Shown one piece after another: positions 18,341-27,741 of a stretch of 64,000 bases of DNA. Each line of letters opens with the position of its first letter. Position 1 is the first letter of the stretch. The DNA comes from Bradyrhizobium acaciae (lineage in GTDB: Bacteria > Pseudomonadota > Alphaproteobacteria > Rhizobiales > Xanthobacteraceae), in assembly GCF_020889785.1 (NCBI RefSeq), contig NZ_JACMYK010000001.1:1-64000 (forward strand). Direction: 5' to 3'. The translations under genes and the position numbers were made by a program. The notes under the pieces were generated by a model. The model saw nothing but the letters and a program-made list of their open reading frames with translations. It ran no database searches and had not been told where the DNA came from.

Positions 18341-18571
18341 CTATTCGGTATCCGTCAAAGAGTTGGCGCGACCAGCTCTCATTTTCTTGAACGTCAGGTC
18401 GCTATCGAGAAATGCCGCAAGCATAAACGGTATCATCTCTGCGATCTCTTCCCGGCTCCCGTAGGTTTCTGCATAAAATACCGCGTACTCGCGCAGCCGC
18501 TGCGCGAGCCCTGGGCTGAGCACAATGGTCATCTTCACTGGAGTCCGATCGGGCAGCTTCGCAAGCTTCAT
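18341..18571 (-). CDS. DUF2274 protein at the end of the trb operon
   Basis: 76 residues, MKLAKLPDRTPVKMTIVLSP then LAQRLREYAVFYAETYG and MIPFMLAAFLDSD. This matches DUF2274, a small helical, ribbon-helix-helix-like protein regularly encoded right after trbI in trb-type ICEs. Its job is unknown; the position suggests a role in or regulation of transfer. It starts 3 bases after the trbI stop, so it is co-translated with the operon. Confidence 0.8.
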   Translation of the reverse strand: MKLAKLPDRTPVKMTIVLSPGLAQRLREYAVFYAETYGSREEIAEMIPFMLAAFLDSDLTFKKMRAGRANSLTDTE

Positions 18572-18574
18572 CCG

Positions 18575-19849
18575 TCACCTGCCCTTCACCACTGTCTGAA
18601 CGTCCTGGTAAGGCTTCAACACCAGATCCTTCGATACAATCACTCGCAGCGGCCATCCCGGCCGCACCGTGATTGTCGGCTGCACGTCAAGCTCACGTTC
18701 TATCAAGCGCTGCCCCGCCCGATTGGTCGTTTGCTGCGTGCTCTCCCGAAGCGCCTTCACGAGATCGCTCTCATCATTGCCGATCGAGAGCTGGGTCCCC
18801 ACCCCGATCAAAGTCGCCAGGGCCACGCCCTTGAGCAATTGCCAGGTATGGAGGTCCACCTCGTCCTCGAGGCCGGCATAGCCAGCGACGTCGGTCGCCG
18901 GCAGATTCTCGATCACGATCGAATTGCCGTTCGGCAGGATCAGCCGCGTCCAGACGACCAGCGCACGCTTCTGGCCGAACGCCACGACGCTATCGTACTT
19001 GCCCACGAGCCGTGTCCCCTGCGGGACAAGAAGGTGTTCGCCAGTGACGGTATCAAAAATGTTCTCCGTCACCTGGCCAATGGTCGCCCCCGGCAAGTCC
19101 GAATTCAGCCCCGTGACGAGACTCGCCGGAATGATCGACCCGGCCATCACGGCATAGGTCGAAGGCGCCGGCTTGAGGGCATGGGGATTGGTGGTCTCCG
19201 TATCGGCTTTCGCTCCGGCGAAGGCCAGCTTTCGCGCCTGTGACGATGGAACGATCTCACTGGATCGATCGACCATCGCCTGAGCCGTCTTCGCCAGTTC
19301 AGCCGCAGACGGTCCTGTATCACTCATTGCCGGCCGAAACGCCGTCGGAGCAACGGCCGGCACCTCAGCTGTGTTCGCCTGTTTGCGCTTCTCCTGCTTC
19401 TCCGACAGGCGGAAGAACAACCCCGACTCCTTTGCCTGCTGGGCAATCCGCGTCTGCCTGATACGTTCAGCGCGCTCGACGTCTTCCTCCGGATTGGCCT
19501 GGAATCCCGTGTCCAGCCTTGCGCCGGCCTTCTTCTCGTTCTCGGCAAAAGCCCGGCCGATGTCGCCCGGCGACGGGGGCCCGAGCCGCGGCGTCGATGG
19601 CGGCAGCTCCTCATAGGACTTCGGGAGCTTGCTCAAGCCTTCGGCAGTCTGCTTGCGGTCGGTATTGTAGAGCTCGGAGCGCTCAGCGTGCTTGAACGCG
19701 TGCGGCCGGAGCGCCACGAGGATCGCGCCAGCGACGAACAACGCGGCAACCACACAGCCAGCCATCAACGCGCGCCGGTTCAGCCGCCGGACCGGTCGCG
19801 GCCGTGCCCGCATTTCCAGCGGCTCCGGATCCCGACCCAACTCCGTCAT
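18575..19849 (-). CDS. trbI: Conjugal transfer protein TrbI (VirB10-like)
   Basis: 424 residues. A cytoplasmic N-terminus is followed by one membrane helix (ALMAGCVVAALFVAGAILVA), a Pro/charged periplasmic linker and the TrbI/VirB10 core domain with GSIIPASLVTGLNSDLPG, VPQGTRLVGKYDS and a C-terminal LLKGVALATLIGVGTQLS. It spans from inner to outer membrane in the T4SS core complex with TrbG and the lipoprotein subunit. The ATG overlaps the trbG stop (ATGA); the longer frame upstream is out-of-frame trbG sequence. Confidence 0.93.
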   Translation of the reverse strand: MTELGRDPEPLEMRARPRPVRRLNRRALMAGCVVAALFVAGAILVALRPHAFKHAERSELYNTDRKQTAEGLSKLPKSYEELPPSTPRLGPPSPGDIGRAFAENEKKAGARLDTGFQANPEEDVERAERIRQTRIAQQAKESGLFFRLSEKQEKRKQANTAEVPAVAPTAFRPAMSDTGPSAAELAKTAQAMVDRSSEIVPSSQARKLAFAGAKADTETTNPHALKPAPSTYAVMAGSIIPASLVTGLNSDLPGATIGQVTENIFDTVTGEHLLVPQGTRLVGKYDSVVAFGQKRALVVWTRLILPNGNSIVIENLPATDVAGYAGLEDEVDLHTWQLLKGVALATLIGVGTQLSIGNDESDLVKALRESTQQTTNRAGQRLIERELDVQPTITVRPGWPLRVIVSKDLVLKPYQDVQTVVKGR

Positions 19850-20871
19850 GAGGCACTCCCGGTGTTGAAAACCTGCGGCACGGGCCGGGCGTCGATACGG
19901 ATGATCCGGACAATGCGCTGGGGGTCTTCGCCGAGACGAAGCTCGGCGGCGCCGAACATCCGGTCGACGATGTAGTAGTTGCCGCGGACGCGGTAGTTGA
20001 CGAGGTTCGGCCGCCCATCCGCTCCGGCCACGAACAACGGCGGCGCCTCCCCCTGCGACAGACCAGACGGCATCTGGATATAGACCTTGCGACCGTCGTC
20101 GAAGGCACGCACCGGCCGCCACGGCGGATCGTCTCCTTCGATGCGATAGCGGAAGTTCAGGCTGTCGAGCCGCACGCCGCGATCGGCGATCCGCTCCTCG
20201 TTCTGCTGAGCCACAGCATTCTGCTTGTGAAGCGCAACAAGCGTGTCCGTCGGATACGTCCAGGAGATGGACGCCATGTAGGTCTGCTTGGTCGAGACGA
20301 GCTCGAGGTGATAGGCGCGCCGGTCAGTCAGCACCACGAGGTTGGTCTGAATATCCGGAAGGGTCGGCTTGACCAGAATGTGGACCCGCCGCGAGTTGCC
20401 CTGCCCGCTCGATGTATCGCCGACCACCCAGCGGACCGTATCGCCGGTGGAGACGTCGATCAGTTCCTCGCTCGGCTGAAGCGCGATGGTCGAGACCTTC
20501 TCCGGGCTGGCATAGAGCCGGTAGAGCGCGCCTTCCGTCCACGGATAGACCTGAATGGCATTGATGTACCCGGCGCGCGTCGGCTCCATCCTTGCGGCCT
20601 TGTTGGCCTTGGCGATCGCCTGCTCCGGCGGCAGCTTTTCCTCCTTGGCGCCCTTGGACGAAATGGGCTTCAATTGGCCTGGCAACGGTAGAACTTTGGG
20701 CGTTTCGACGACTCGTACCGGCGCCGGCGGATCGGCCTCCGGTAGCGCCTGCTCAAACGTCATCTCATCATAGGGCGCTTCGAGATTGAGCTTCGTGGCA
20801 CACCCGCAGAGCGCAAGCGACAAGGCAAGGACGCTGGCCGACGCGAGCTTGGTGAGGGCTTGGGGATTCAT
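19846..20871 (-). CDS. trbG: Conjugal transfer protein TrbG (VirB9-like)
   Basis: 341 residues with a lipoprotein-type signal (ASVLALSLALCGCATKL; Cys at the lipobox), a VirB9-like beta domain (GALYRLYASPEKVSTIALQP) and a C-terminal lobe (GRPNLVNYRVRGNYYIVD) that contacts TrbI. It forms the outer-membrane ring of the T4SS. Its own lipobox could let it supply the lipid anchor normally given by VirB7. It overlaps trbF upstream and trbI downstream by four bases each. Confidence 0.92.
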   Translation of the reverse strand: MNPQALTKLASASVLALSLALCGCATKLNLEAPYDEMTFEQALPEADPPAPVRVVETPKVLPLPGQLKPISSKGAKEEKLPPEQAIAKANKAARMEPTRAGYINAIQVYPWTEGALYRLYASPEKVSTIALQPSEELIDVSTGDTVRWVVGDTSSGQGNSRRVHILVKPTLPDIQTNLVVLTDRRAYHLELVSTKQTYMASISWTYPTDTLVALHKQNAVAQQNEERIADRGVRLDSLNFRYRIEGDDPPWRPVRAFDDGRKVYIQMPSGLSQGEAPPLFVAGADGRPNLVNYRVRGNYYIVDRMFGAAELRLGEDPQRIVRIIRIDARPVPQVFNTGSAS

Positions 20872-21572
20872 TTGGCGTCTCCAATGAGGTCGCGCGACCA
20901 GTTGAGGGAATGGACGTAGAGGCCGAGAGGGTTCTTCCGCAGCGTTTCGGCGTCGGCCGGCGGCTTGAGAACCGTCGTGACAAGACCGGTGAAGCGCTCA
21001 GTCTTCGCGATCGCGCCGTTCTCGTAGGCGTTCTCTTTCCAGCGGATCTCGAAGCTGTCGCTCGACGCACGCACCACGGACGTGACCTCGGCCGTCACCG
21101 TCCTTGACCCGATCTTCGTGAATGGATCGGCTTCGCGCGCATAGTCGTTCAAAGCCTGCGCACCGCGATCCGTGACGAAGTCGTAGGCGCGCAGCCAGTT
21201 CGCACGGACGATGACCGGATCAATCGACAGCGATCGGACGTTCTCGATGAACCGCGCGAGAAAGTGCGCGATCTGCGCATCCGACGGCTGGTAGGCTTGG
21301 AGCGCCGGCCCGACCGCGCGGACCTCACCGAGCCGGTCGACCTCGACCACGTAGGGAACGACGCCGGAGCGGGCGATCTGGGTGAAGATCGTCAGTCCGA
21401 GCGCGCCGGACAGACCGATGGCCGCCAGCGCTGCCAGGCGCCAGTTGCTCGCCTGAACACGTGCGGAGCCTAGCCGCTCGTCCCAGACCTGGGCTGCCTT
21501 CTGATAGGGTGTGACTGGCTCCGGTGTCTCACCATAGCGAACCGACACACGCTGAAAGGGATGATCGGCCAT
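20868..21572 (-). CDS. trbF: Conjugal transfer protein TrbF (VirB8-like)
   Basis: 234 residues: a short cytoplasmic N-terminus (PYQKAAQVWDERLGSARVQA), one membrane helix (LAALAAIGLSGALGLTIF) and a periplasmic VirB8 domain (VPYVVEVDRLGEVRAVGP; RANWLRAYDFVTDRG; FEIRWKE). VirB8-like proteins nucleate T4SS assembly. It lies 3 bases after trbL. Confidence 0.93.
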   Translation of the reverse strand: MADHPFQRVSVRYGETPEPVTPYQKAAQVWDERLGSARVQASNWRLAALAAIGLSGALGLTIFTQIARSGVVPYVVEVDRLGEVRAVGPALQAYQPSDAQIAHFLARFIENVRSLSIDPVIVRANWLRAYDFVTDRGAQALNDYAREADPFTKIGSRTVTAEVTSVVRASSDSFEIRWKENAYENGAIAKTERFTGLVTTVLKPPADAETLRKNPLGLYVHSLNWSRDLIGDAK

Positions 21573-21575
21573 GCT

Positions 21576-22739
21576 TTACTCTCCCAGCTTCGGGCCTGAA
21601 GAGTGCCCGCCCTTGTCGCCCTCCTTCAGGGTGTGGGCGGCTACCTGGGCCGCCTCCCTCACGTGTCCCCGCCCCGCCGAAGGAGTTGCGCGTCCCGCGC
21701 CTGCGGCAGTTGCAGCACCCGCTGCTGCCCGCCCCGCGCTCGCACCCGAGAGCTGACTCGCCGCCAAGCCCTGGGCCGACCTGCCTGCAGCGGACGATGC
21801 GCCTGTGAGCGATGCCGCGGAGCGGACGGCCGTCATTGAACCGCCAGCAGCTAGGCGCAGACCGCCCATCGCCGCCGCTCCGCCGCCGATCGCAACTGCG
21901 GCTGCTCCCGCCACCGTTCCTGCGGCAGCGCCTGCACCAAGCTGCGGCGCACCCGACACCAGTCCTGCGGCGATCCCCGGACCAAAAATGCCAAGGCCGA
22001 ACAGCGAAAGCGCCGCAAGCAACAGGCTCGTGGCCGACACGATGTCGACCGGCCGTGTCAACGTGCCCGCGAGCTGGCCAAAGATGGTCGAACCAATGCC
22101 GATGATGATAGCAAGAACCATCACCTTCACGCCGGAGGCGACCACGTTGCCGAGCGTCTTTTCCGCCAGGAACGCCGTCCTCCCCCACAACGCGAACGGG
22201 ACGAGAATGAAGCTCGCAAGCGTCGTCAGCTTGAACTCGATCAGCGTGACGAAGAGCTGCACCGAGAGAACGAAGAACGCGAGCACGATCAGCATCCAGC
22301 AGAACAGAAGGATCAGTATCGTCGGCAGGTTGGTCAGGACGTCAAAGCCCGAGAACTGGCCAGTCTCTTCCAGCAGAGGATGAGCGGCCGTAAACCCCGC
22401 CGACGCAACGAAGCCCGGCCGTGCCAGGTCGGCCGAGCTCAATACGCCGCCCGAGGCCTTCAGACCGATGCTGGAGAACGACGCCAGGACGATATCGGCG
22501 AGACCCTTGAAGTTACCGATGATGAACGCAAAGGCGCCGACGTAGAGGACTTTCTTGGCCAGCGTGACCAGGATGTGATCGTCGCCACGGGCGCTCCAGG
22601 CGAGCCCCGCAAGCGTCAAATCGATCCCGATCAAGGTCGAGCTCAGGAAGGAGACATCGCCGGATAGAAGACCGAAGCCGGAATCGATGTAGCGTGTGAA
22701 AGTTTCGGTGAAACGGTCAATAACGGAGAGATCAGCCAT
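21576..22739 (-). CDS. trbL: Conjugal transfer protein TrbL (VirB6-like)
   Basis: 387 residues, polytopic inner-membrane protein. The first 280 residues hold about six membrane segments and the TrbL/VirB6 signature around VDIVSATSLLLAALSLFGLG. The C-terminal 100 residues are Ala/Gly/Ser-rich and of low complexity, as is usual in TrbL. It probably forms part of the inner-membrane channel. No trbK lies between it and trbJ, which are 11 bases apart. Confidence 0.9.
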   Translation of the reverse strand: MADLSVIDRFTETFTRYIDSGFGLLSGDVSFLSSTLIGIDLTLAGLAWSARGDDHILVTLAKKVLYVGAFAFIIGNFKGLADIVLASFSSIGLKASGGVLSSADLARPGFVASAGFTAAHPLLEETGQFSGFDVLTNLPTILILLFCWMLIVLAFFVLSVQLFVTLIEFKLTTLASFILVPFALWGRTAFLAEKTLGNVVASGVKVMVLAIIIGIGSTIFGQLAGTLTRPVDIVSATSLLLAALSLFGLGIFGPGIAAGLVSGAPQLGAGAAAGTVAGAAAVAIGGGAAAMGGLRLAAGGSMTAVRSAASLTGASSAAGRSAQGLAASQLSGASAGRAAAGAATAAGAGRATPSAGRGHVREAAQVAAHTLKEGDKGGHSSGPKLGE

Positions 22740-22750
22740 GACGCCCTCGC

Positions 22751-23503
22751 CTATTTGCCGCCGGCATAGGCGCGGCCGTCTCCGATGAAGCGATTAAATC
22801 GCTCCTTCGCGGCGGCAGCCGACGCCTGCTGCTCGGCTGCCCGCAAACTGTCCGCGCGCGCCTGGGTCACCATCAGCGCCTGAGCTTGCAACGACTGCTT
22901 GATCTGAAGGGCGAGCAGCTCGTTCGCTGACTGCTGGGCTTGCAACGAACCAACCGCGGCCGACGACCTGCTCATCAGGGTTCGAAGGGTCCCGCTGTCC
23001 TGGTCGAGCGTGCTGACAATAGCCGATTGCAACGTGAGCGACTGCTTCAGCCCATCGTAGCTGTTGTCCCAGCGGCTGGTGGCGTCCTGCACCATCCTGT
23101 CGGACGAGACCGCCGCCGCATATTGGCGGGGATAAAGACGCTGGAAATCCTGTTGTGTCCTCTGAACGTCGAACGAGATGTTCTTGGCCTGGCCAATCAG
23201 GCTGTTCATCTGGTTGATTGTCGATGTGAGCTGACCCGCCACGCTCGTTGGGAGGCTTGTGAGATGTCTCGCCTGATTCAGCAGCGATTGCGCCTGATTC
23301 TGCAGGCTTGTGACCTGATTGTTGATCTGCGCGAGCGCACGCGCCGCAGTCAGCAGGTTCTGGCTGTAGTTCGACGGATCAAATACGATGTCGAATGCAC
23401 CGAGCCGCCGCGATCCGTTCACCGCGATGACGAAAGATAGTAACGTTGTTATGACAACTCTTGAAGTTGTACCCATAAGCAAGCGGCCGGTACGTTCGAG
23501 CAT
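22751..23503 (-). CDS. trbJ: Conjugal transfer protein TrbJ (VirB5-like)
   Basis: 250 residues: signal peptide (VVITTLLSFVIAVNGSRRLGA), then FDIVFDPSNYSQNLLTAARA and long Gln-rich helices (QINNQVTSLQNQAQSLLNQA), typical of TrbJ, a periplasmic pilus-associated protein. It starts at an ATG behind GGAGA, 27 bases after trbE. Confidence 0.92.
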   Translation of the reverse strand: MLERTGRLLMGTTSRVVITTLLSFVIAVNGSRRLGAFDIVFDPSNYSQNLLTAARALAQINNQVTSLQNQAQSLLNQARHLTSLPTSVAGQLTSTINQMNSLIGQAKNISFDVQRTQQDFQRLYPRQYAAAVSSDRMVQDATSRWDNSYDGLKQSLTLQSAIVSTLDQDSGTLRTLMSRSSAAVGSLQAQQSANELLALQIKQSLQAQALMVTQARADSLRAAEQQASAAAAKERFNRFIGDGRAYAGGK

Positions 23504-23530
23504 GGAAATCTCCAGGGATTTCTGTTGAGG

Positions 23531-26119
23531 TCAGATTTTGTGGGCTTGTTCGAAGGTGTTGATCAGGTTCGCCGCCCATTGCAGTCCCTGTTCGGCGAGA
23601 TAGCGCTCCGCGAAATGGTGGAGACCCGTGCGCGACAGGACAATGTCGATGATCCGCTGATCTTCAGGTGACGACGCCGCGGCGAGCGCAAGCGCGACCG
23701 GTCCGAGACCCAGCTCGAAGAGGCGGTTGCCGGCGCGAGACTGCAGGTAGTAATCACGCTTCGGAAAGGCCTCCGCGATCAGATGTATTTGGGTGTCGTT
23801 CAATCCGAAGCGCCGATAGGTCTCGGTCTGGGTCGCCTCGAGCGCGCGCGGGTTCGGCAGGAATATCCGGCTGGGACAGGACTCGATGATTGCGGGTGCT
23901 ATCCGGCTGTCTGCAATATCGGCAAGCGACTGGGTGGCAAAGATCACCGCCACGTTCTTCTTGCGCAGCGTCTTGAGCCATTCCCGGATACGGCTCGCAA
24001 ACAGAGGATCGTCCAAAAATACCCAGGCCTCATCGAGCACCAGTAGCGTTGGCCGGCCGGCAAAGCGGTCTTCGAGGGTATGAAAGAGGTACGTCAGGAC
24101 CGGCGCCACCAGGCCAGGCAACGCCATGAGTTCCTCCATCTCAAACGTCAGCACATCTGCACTGGAAAGACGGTCGGCGTCCGCATCCAAGAACCGGCCG
24201 TAAGGACCTTCGAGCGTGTAAGGCTGGAGCGCTTGCCGCAACGCATCGCGCGTCAACAACGCCACGAGCCCGGTCATGGTGCGCTGCTCGACCGGCGCGG
24301 AACCGAGACTTCGCAGCGCCGACCACAGCGTCTCCTTGACGTCGGGTGTCACCGTCACGCGCTCATGGGCGAGCACGCCGCACAGCCAGTCCAGCGCCCA
24401 GACCCTCGCGCCCTCCTCCGCGACATCCTTCAGCGGCTGAAACGCGATGCCAGCCTTCGCACCCAATTCGTACCAGGCACCCGACATGGCGAGCGTGACC
24501 GCGCGTGCGGAACGGCCCTTGTCGAACGTGATCAGCTGGGAATTGGGATAGCGCCGGAACTGCAGCGCAAGCATCGAGAGCAGAACCGATTTGCCTGCTC
24601 CGGTTGGACCGACAACGATCGTGTGTCCGACGTCGCCGGCGTGAAGCGACAGGCGGAATGGTGTTGCGCCCTTGGTCTTGGCGATCAGGAGCGGAGGGCC
24701 GTCGAGATGTTCGCACCGCTCGGGTCCGGCCCACACGGCCGATAGCGGGCACATATGGGCGAGGTTCAACGTATGGACGATCGGCTGACGGATATTGGCA
24801 TAGGCCTGCCCGGGCAGCCCTCCGAGCCAGGCCTCCACCGAATTGACCGTTTCGCGGATGACAGTGAAGCCGCGGCTGTTGATCACCCGCTCTACCGCGC
24901 GGATATTCTCGTCCGCCTGATGTGAATCCTCATCGGTGACGGTGACGGTCGTTGTGATGTAGCCGAAGGCAACCAGGTCGTCGCTCAGCTCGGCGAGAGC
25001 TGCGTCCGCATCGACCGCCTTGTTGCTGGCGTCGGTGTCGAGCAGCGCCGCCTGCTCGTTGAACATGACTTCTTTCAGGATCGACGAGAGCGACTTCCGC
25101 TTGGCAAACCATTGCCGGCGATAGCGCGTCAGCGTTGCGTTGGCCTGTGTCCGATCGAGCGGAATGAACCGGGTTGCCCAGCGGTAGGCGACGCCAAGCC
25201 GGTTCAGTTCGTCGAGAAGCCCGGGAAACGTGACGTGCGGAAAGCCGAGCACCGTCAGCACGCGGAGATGGCTGCGACCGATTGCCGGGGACAGTCCGCC
25301 AGTCAGCGGTTCATCGCTGAGGAAGCAATCGAGATAGGCCGGAATCCTGGGAACGCCGACTGGATGGCGTTTGGTCGAGACGCAGCCATGGAGATAGGTC
25401 AGCGTCTCCGCATCGCTGAGGGGCCAGATCTCCGGAAGAACCGATGCGAGCAGGTCGACGGCGCGATCGGTCTCCTGGATGAACCGCTCGAGGTGATCGC
25501 GAGAGCCTTGGGGGCGCTTTGATGGCGCGTGGTCTGACTCAGCGCCGACATCACCGCCGACGCCGTTGGCGGCTTGATCGCCGCGGTCCGCATCAGCATC
25601 AGACCGATCTTCCCGAACGCGTCGGCTGTCAGTCGCCTTGGCCTTGCTCCCTCGCGGGCTCTCGACGAACAGGCCCTCCAACCGCGAGACGCGCTCGGCC
25701 GGCGGCAGATACATCAAGGTCAGATGCAGCACGCTCTCGAAGTGCTGGCCATGAGGGCGCGAAGGGTCCTCCCACGCGACACCCACGACGCCCGCAAATG
25801 CGGCGCGCCGTTCCTCGTCGACCAGCCAGGACACCGGATCGGGGAACTCTGAGCGTGGATATTCGGAGGCCGGAATGCGCGTCGCATCAAAGAACAACGC
25901 CCACCCCGAGCCGAAGCGCTTCAGGACGTTGTTGACGCGCGAGGCCACACTCATCAACTCGGCCTCGGTCGCGCTGTCGAGATCCGGCCCGCGATAGCGC
26001 ATCGTGCGCTGGAAGCTGCCGTCCTTGTTCAGGATCACGCCCGGAGCGACCAGACACGCCCATGGCAGCCAATCGGCCAACCGGTGCGCATTGCTTCGGA
26101 ATTCTCTCAAGTTCAGCAT
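23531..26119 (-). CDS. trbE: Conjugal transfer ATPase TrbE (VirB4-like)
   Basis: 862 residues. An N-terminal CagE/TrbE/VirB domain (MLNLREFRSNAHRLADWLPW) is followed by the ATPase domain with Walker A VVGPTGAGKSVLLSML and Walker B PTLLVLDEAWVFLDDPLF. This is the main assembly and pilus-retraction ATPase of the T4SS. A charged low-complexity insert (about residues 190-250, rich in Arg/Asp/Lys) interrupts the N-terminal half. The ATG overlaps trbD by 7 bases. Confidence 0.93.
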   Translation of the reverse strand: MLNLREFRSNAHRLADWLPWACLVAPGVILNKDGSFQRTMRYRGPDLDSATEAELMSVASRVNNVLKRFGSGWALFFDATRIPASEYPRSEFPDPVSWLVDEERRAAFAGVVGVAWEDPSRPHGQHFESVLHLTLMYLPPAERVSRLEGLFVESPRGSKAKATDSRRVREDRSDADADRGDQAANGVGGDVGAESDHAPSKRPQGSRDHLERFIQETDRAVDLLASVLPEIWPLSDAETLTYLHGCVSTKRHPVGVPRIPAYLDCFLSDEPLTGGLSPAIGRSHLRVLTVLGFPHVTFPGLLDELNRLGVAYRWATRFIPLDRTQANATLTRYRRQWFAKRKSLSSILKEVMFNEQAALLDTDASNKAVDADAALAELSDDLVAFGYITTTVTVTDEDSHQADENIRAVERVINSRGFTVIRETVNSVEAWLGGLPGQAYANIRQPIVHTLNLAHMCPLSAVWAGPERCEHLDGPPLLIAKTKGATPFRLSLHAGDVGHTIVVGPTGAGKSVLLSMLALQFRRYPNSQLITFDKGRSARAVTLAMSGAWYELGAKAGIAFQPLKDVAEEGARVWALDWLCGVLAHERVTVTPDVKETLWSALRSLGSAPVEQRTMTGLVALLTRDALRQALQPYTLEGPYGRFLDADADRLSSADVLTFEMEELMALPGLVAPVLTYLFHTLEDRFAGRPTLLVLDEAWVFLDDPLFASRIREWLKTLRKKNVAVIFATQSLADIADSRIAPAIIESCPSRIFLPNPRALEATQTETYRRFGLNDTQIHLIAEAFPKRDYYLQSRAGNRLFELGLGPVALALAAASSPEDQRIIDIVLSRTGLHHFAERYLAEQGLQWAANLINTFEQAHKI

Positions 26120-26370
26120 GCGAGGGAGCCCTTGTGCTTGGTGTGGCGGATCGCGACCTCGACGAACGCGGGATCTCTTTTTGCAAACCAGACCGCAGCG
26201 CTGTGGAGGACAATCCAGAGCACGAGGCCCGCCAGCCAAAGCCGCAAGCCGAGTGCCATCACGGCCGACAGCGTCCCGATCAAGATGGCGGCGGCACGCG
26301 GTGCGCCACCAATCAGGATTGGCTCAGTCAATGAACGGTGGAGCACGAGTTCAAAGCCTTCCGCGCGCAT
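26113..26370 (-). CDS. trbD: Conjugal transfer protein TrbD (VirB3-like)
   Basis: 85 residues. MRAEGFELVLHRSLTEPILI is the TrbD start; two hydrophobic segments follow (AAAILIGTLSAVMALGLRLW and LAGLVLWIVLHSAAVWF). It is a small inner-membrane partner of TrbE, whose gene overlaps its end. Its ATG overlaps the trbC stop by one base. Confidence 0.9.
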   Translation of the reverse strand: MRAEGFELVLHRSLTEPILIGGAPRAAAILIGTLSAVMALGLRLWLAGLVLWIVLHSAAVWFAKRDPAFVEVAIRHTKHKGSLAC

Positions 26371-26738
26371 CAGATCAGCGCTCCGCCGCCGAACGAGAAG
26401 AACGAAAGAAAGAAGGAGCTGGCGGCGAAGGCGATCGAGAGGCCGAACACGACCTGGACCATCCGGCGAAAGCCACCGGAGGTATCGCCGAACGCGAGCG
26501 AAATGCCTGTTACCGTGATGATGATGACGGCGACGATCTTGGCGACCGGCCCCTGCACGGATTCCAGGATACGCTCGAGGGGCGCCTCCCAAGGCATGCC
26601 CGAACCGGCAGCGTGCGCCGCCGTGACATTGAGCAGGACGCAAGCCGACGCCACGCCGAACTCGACCAAGCGCAATCCGCCGACCGAGCGGAAGCCGCGA
26701 AGGCGCGAGCACATGCATAGACGCAGTCGAATGGACAT
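26370..26738 (-). CDS. trbC: Prepilin TrbC (VirB2-like)
   Basis: 122 residues: a long signal region ending at VTAAHAAGSG, then two membrane helices (VAKIVAVIIITVTGISLAFG and MVQVVFGLSIAFAASSFFLS) as in VirB2/TrbC pilins. In related systems TrbC is trimmed and cyclised by TraF, and a TraF-type peptidase is encoded at 36792-37331. The ATG at 26738 has an AAGGAG site. Confidence 0.9.
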   Translation of the reverse strand: MSIRLRLCMCSRLRGFRSVGGLRLVEFGVASACVLLNVTAAHAAGSGMPWEAPLERILESVQGPVAKIVAVIIITVTGISLAFGDTSGGFRRMVQVVFGLSIAFAASSFFLSFFSFGGGALI

Positions 26739-26757
26739 ATGGCAGTCTCCTTGGGGG

Positions 26758-27741
26758 TCAGGGGCGATGAGAGGCGTTTGGAAGTCCGAGCGGCGTTTCA
26801 AGCAGGTAGTCACCTGACGGATCGAGGCCCTTGAGCTCGGCGACGGCCTCGATCCGCCGTGCGGGACCCCGCCCCTTGACGAAGACGATCAGGTCGATCG
26901 CCTCGGCGATGAGCCGACGCGGCACCGTTGCGACCGCCTCCTGAATGAGTTGCTCGATACGGTAGAGCGCAGCTCGAGCCGAGTTGGCGTGGACCGTGGC
27001 AATTCCGCCGGGGTGGCCGGTATTCCAGGCCTTGAGCATGTCGAGCGCTTCAGCGCCTCTGACCTCGCCGACGATGATGCGGTCAGGACGCAGGCGCAGC
27101 GTGGAGCGCACGAGATCGGCGAGGCTTGCCACGCCTGGCCTGGTCCGGAGCGCCACGGCATCCTTTGCATCGCAGCGCAGCTCGCGGGTGTCCTCAATGA
27201 GGACCACCCTCTCATCAAGATCCGCGATCTCGGCCAGAAGCGCATTGGCGAGCGTCGTCTTGCCCGAGCCGGTACCGCCGGCGATCAGGATGCTCCGCGC
27301 TTCGATGACTGCGGTCGTCAGGACCTTGGCCATCGCCGGTGACGCAATCTGCGCCTTGACGTAGTCAGACAGGCGGAACGTGGTCGTCGCCGGCTTGCGG
27401 ATGGCAAAGCATGGCGCGACCGAGACCGGCGGCAAGATGCCCTCGAACCGCTCGCCGGTCTCGGGCAGTTCGGCGGAGACGATCGGACACGAGCCGCTCG
27501 CCTCGGCGCGCACGTGGCTGGCAACCAGCCGAATGATTCGCTCCGACTCCTGTGGGGTCAAGGCGACGCCGGTGTCAGCGCGGCCTTTTCCGTGCCGGTC
27601 GAGCCAAAGCTTCCCGTCGGGATTGACCATGACTTCGACAACATCGGGCTCCTCCAGGGCGAGCGCGATTGCCGGTCCCATTGCGGTCCGCAGCATGCCG
27701 CGGCGCCGTTCGCGAGTTTCTGGCGAGAGAAGATCAGACAT
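26758..27741 (-). CDS. trbB: Conjugal transfer ATPase TrbB (VirB11-like)
   Basis: 327 residues. N-terminal domain with PDVVEVMVNPDGKLWLDRHG; RecA-like domain with Walker A LIAGGTGSGKTTLANALLAE, Asp box RVVLIEDTREL, and HPGGIATVHANSARAALYRI. A hexameric traffic ATPase energising T4SS assembly and DNA transfer. It overlaps the upstream CopG-type gene by 8 bases and opens the trb series proper. Confidence 0.93.
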   Translation of the reverse strand: MSDLLSPETRERRRGMLRTAMGPAIALALEEPDVVEVMVNPDGKLWLDRHGKGRADTGVALTPQESERIIRLVASHVRAEASGSCPIVSAELPETGERFEGILPPVSVAPCFAIRKPATTTFRLSDYVKAQIASPAMAKVLTTAVIEARSILIAGGTGSGKTTLANALLAEIADLDERVVLIEDTRELRCDAKDAVALRTRPGVASLADLVRSTLRLRPDRIIVGEVRGAEALDMLKAWNTGHPGGIATVHANSARAALYRIEQLIQEAVATVPRRLIAEAIDLIVFVKGRGPARRIEAVAELKGLDPSGDYLLETPLGLPNASHRP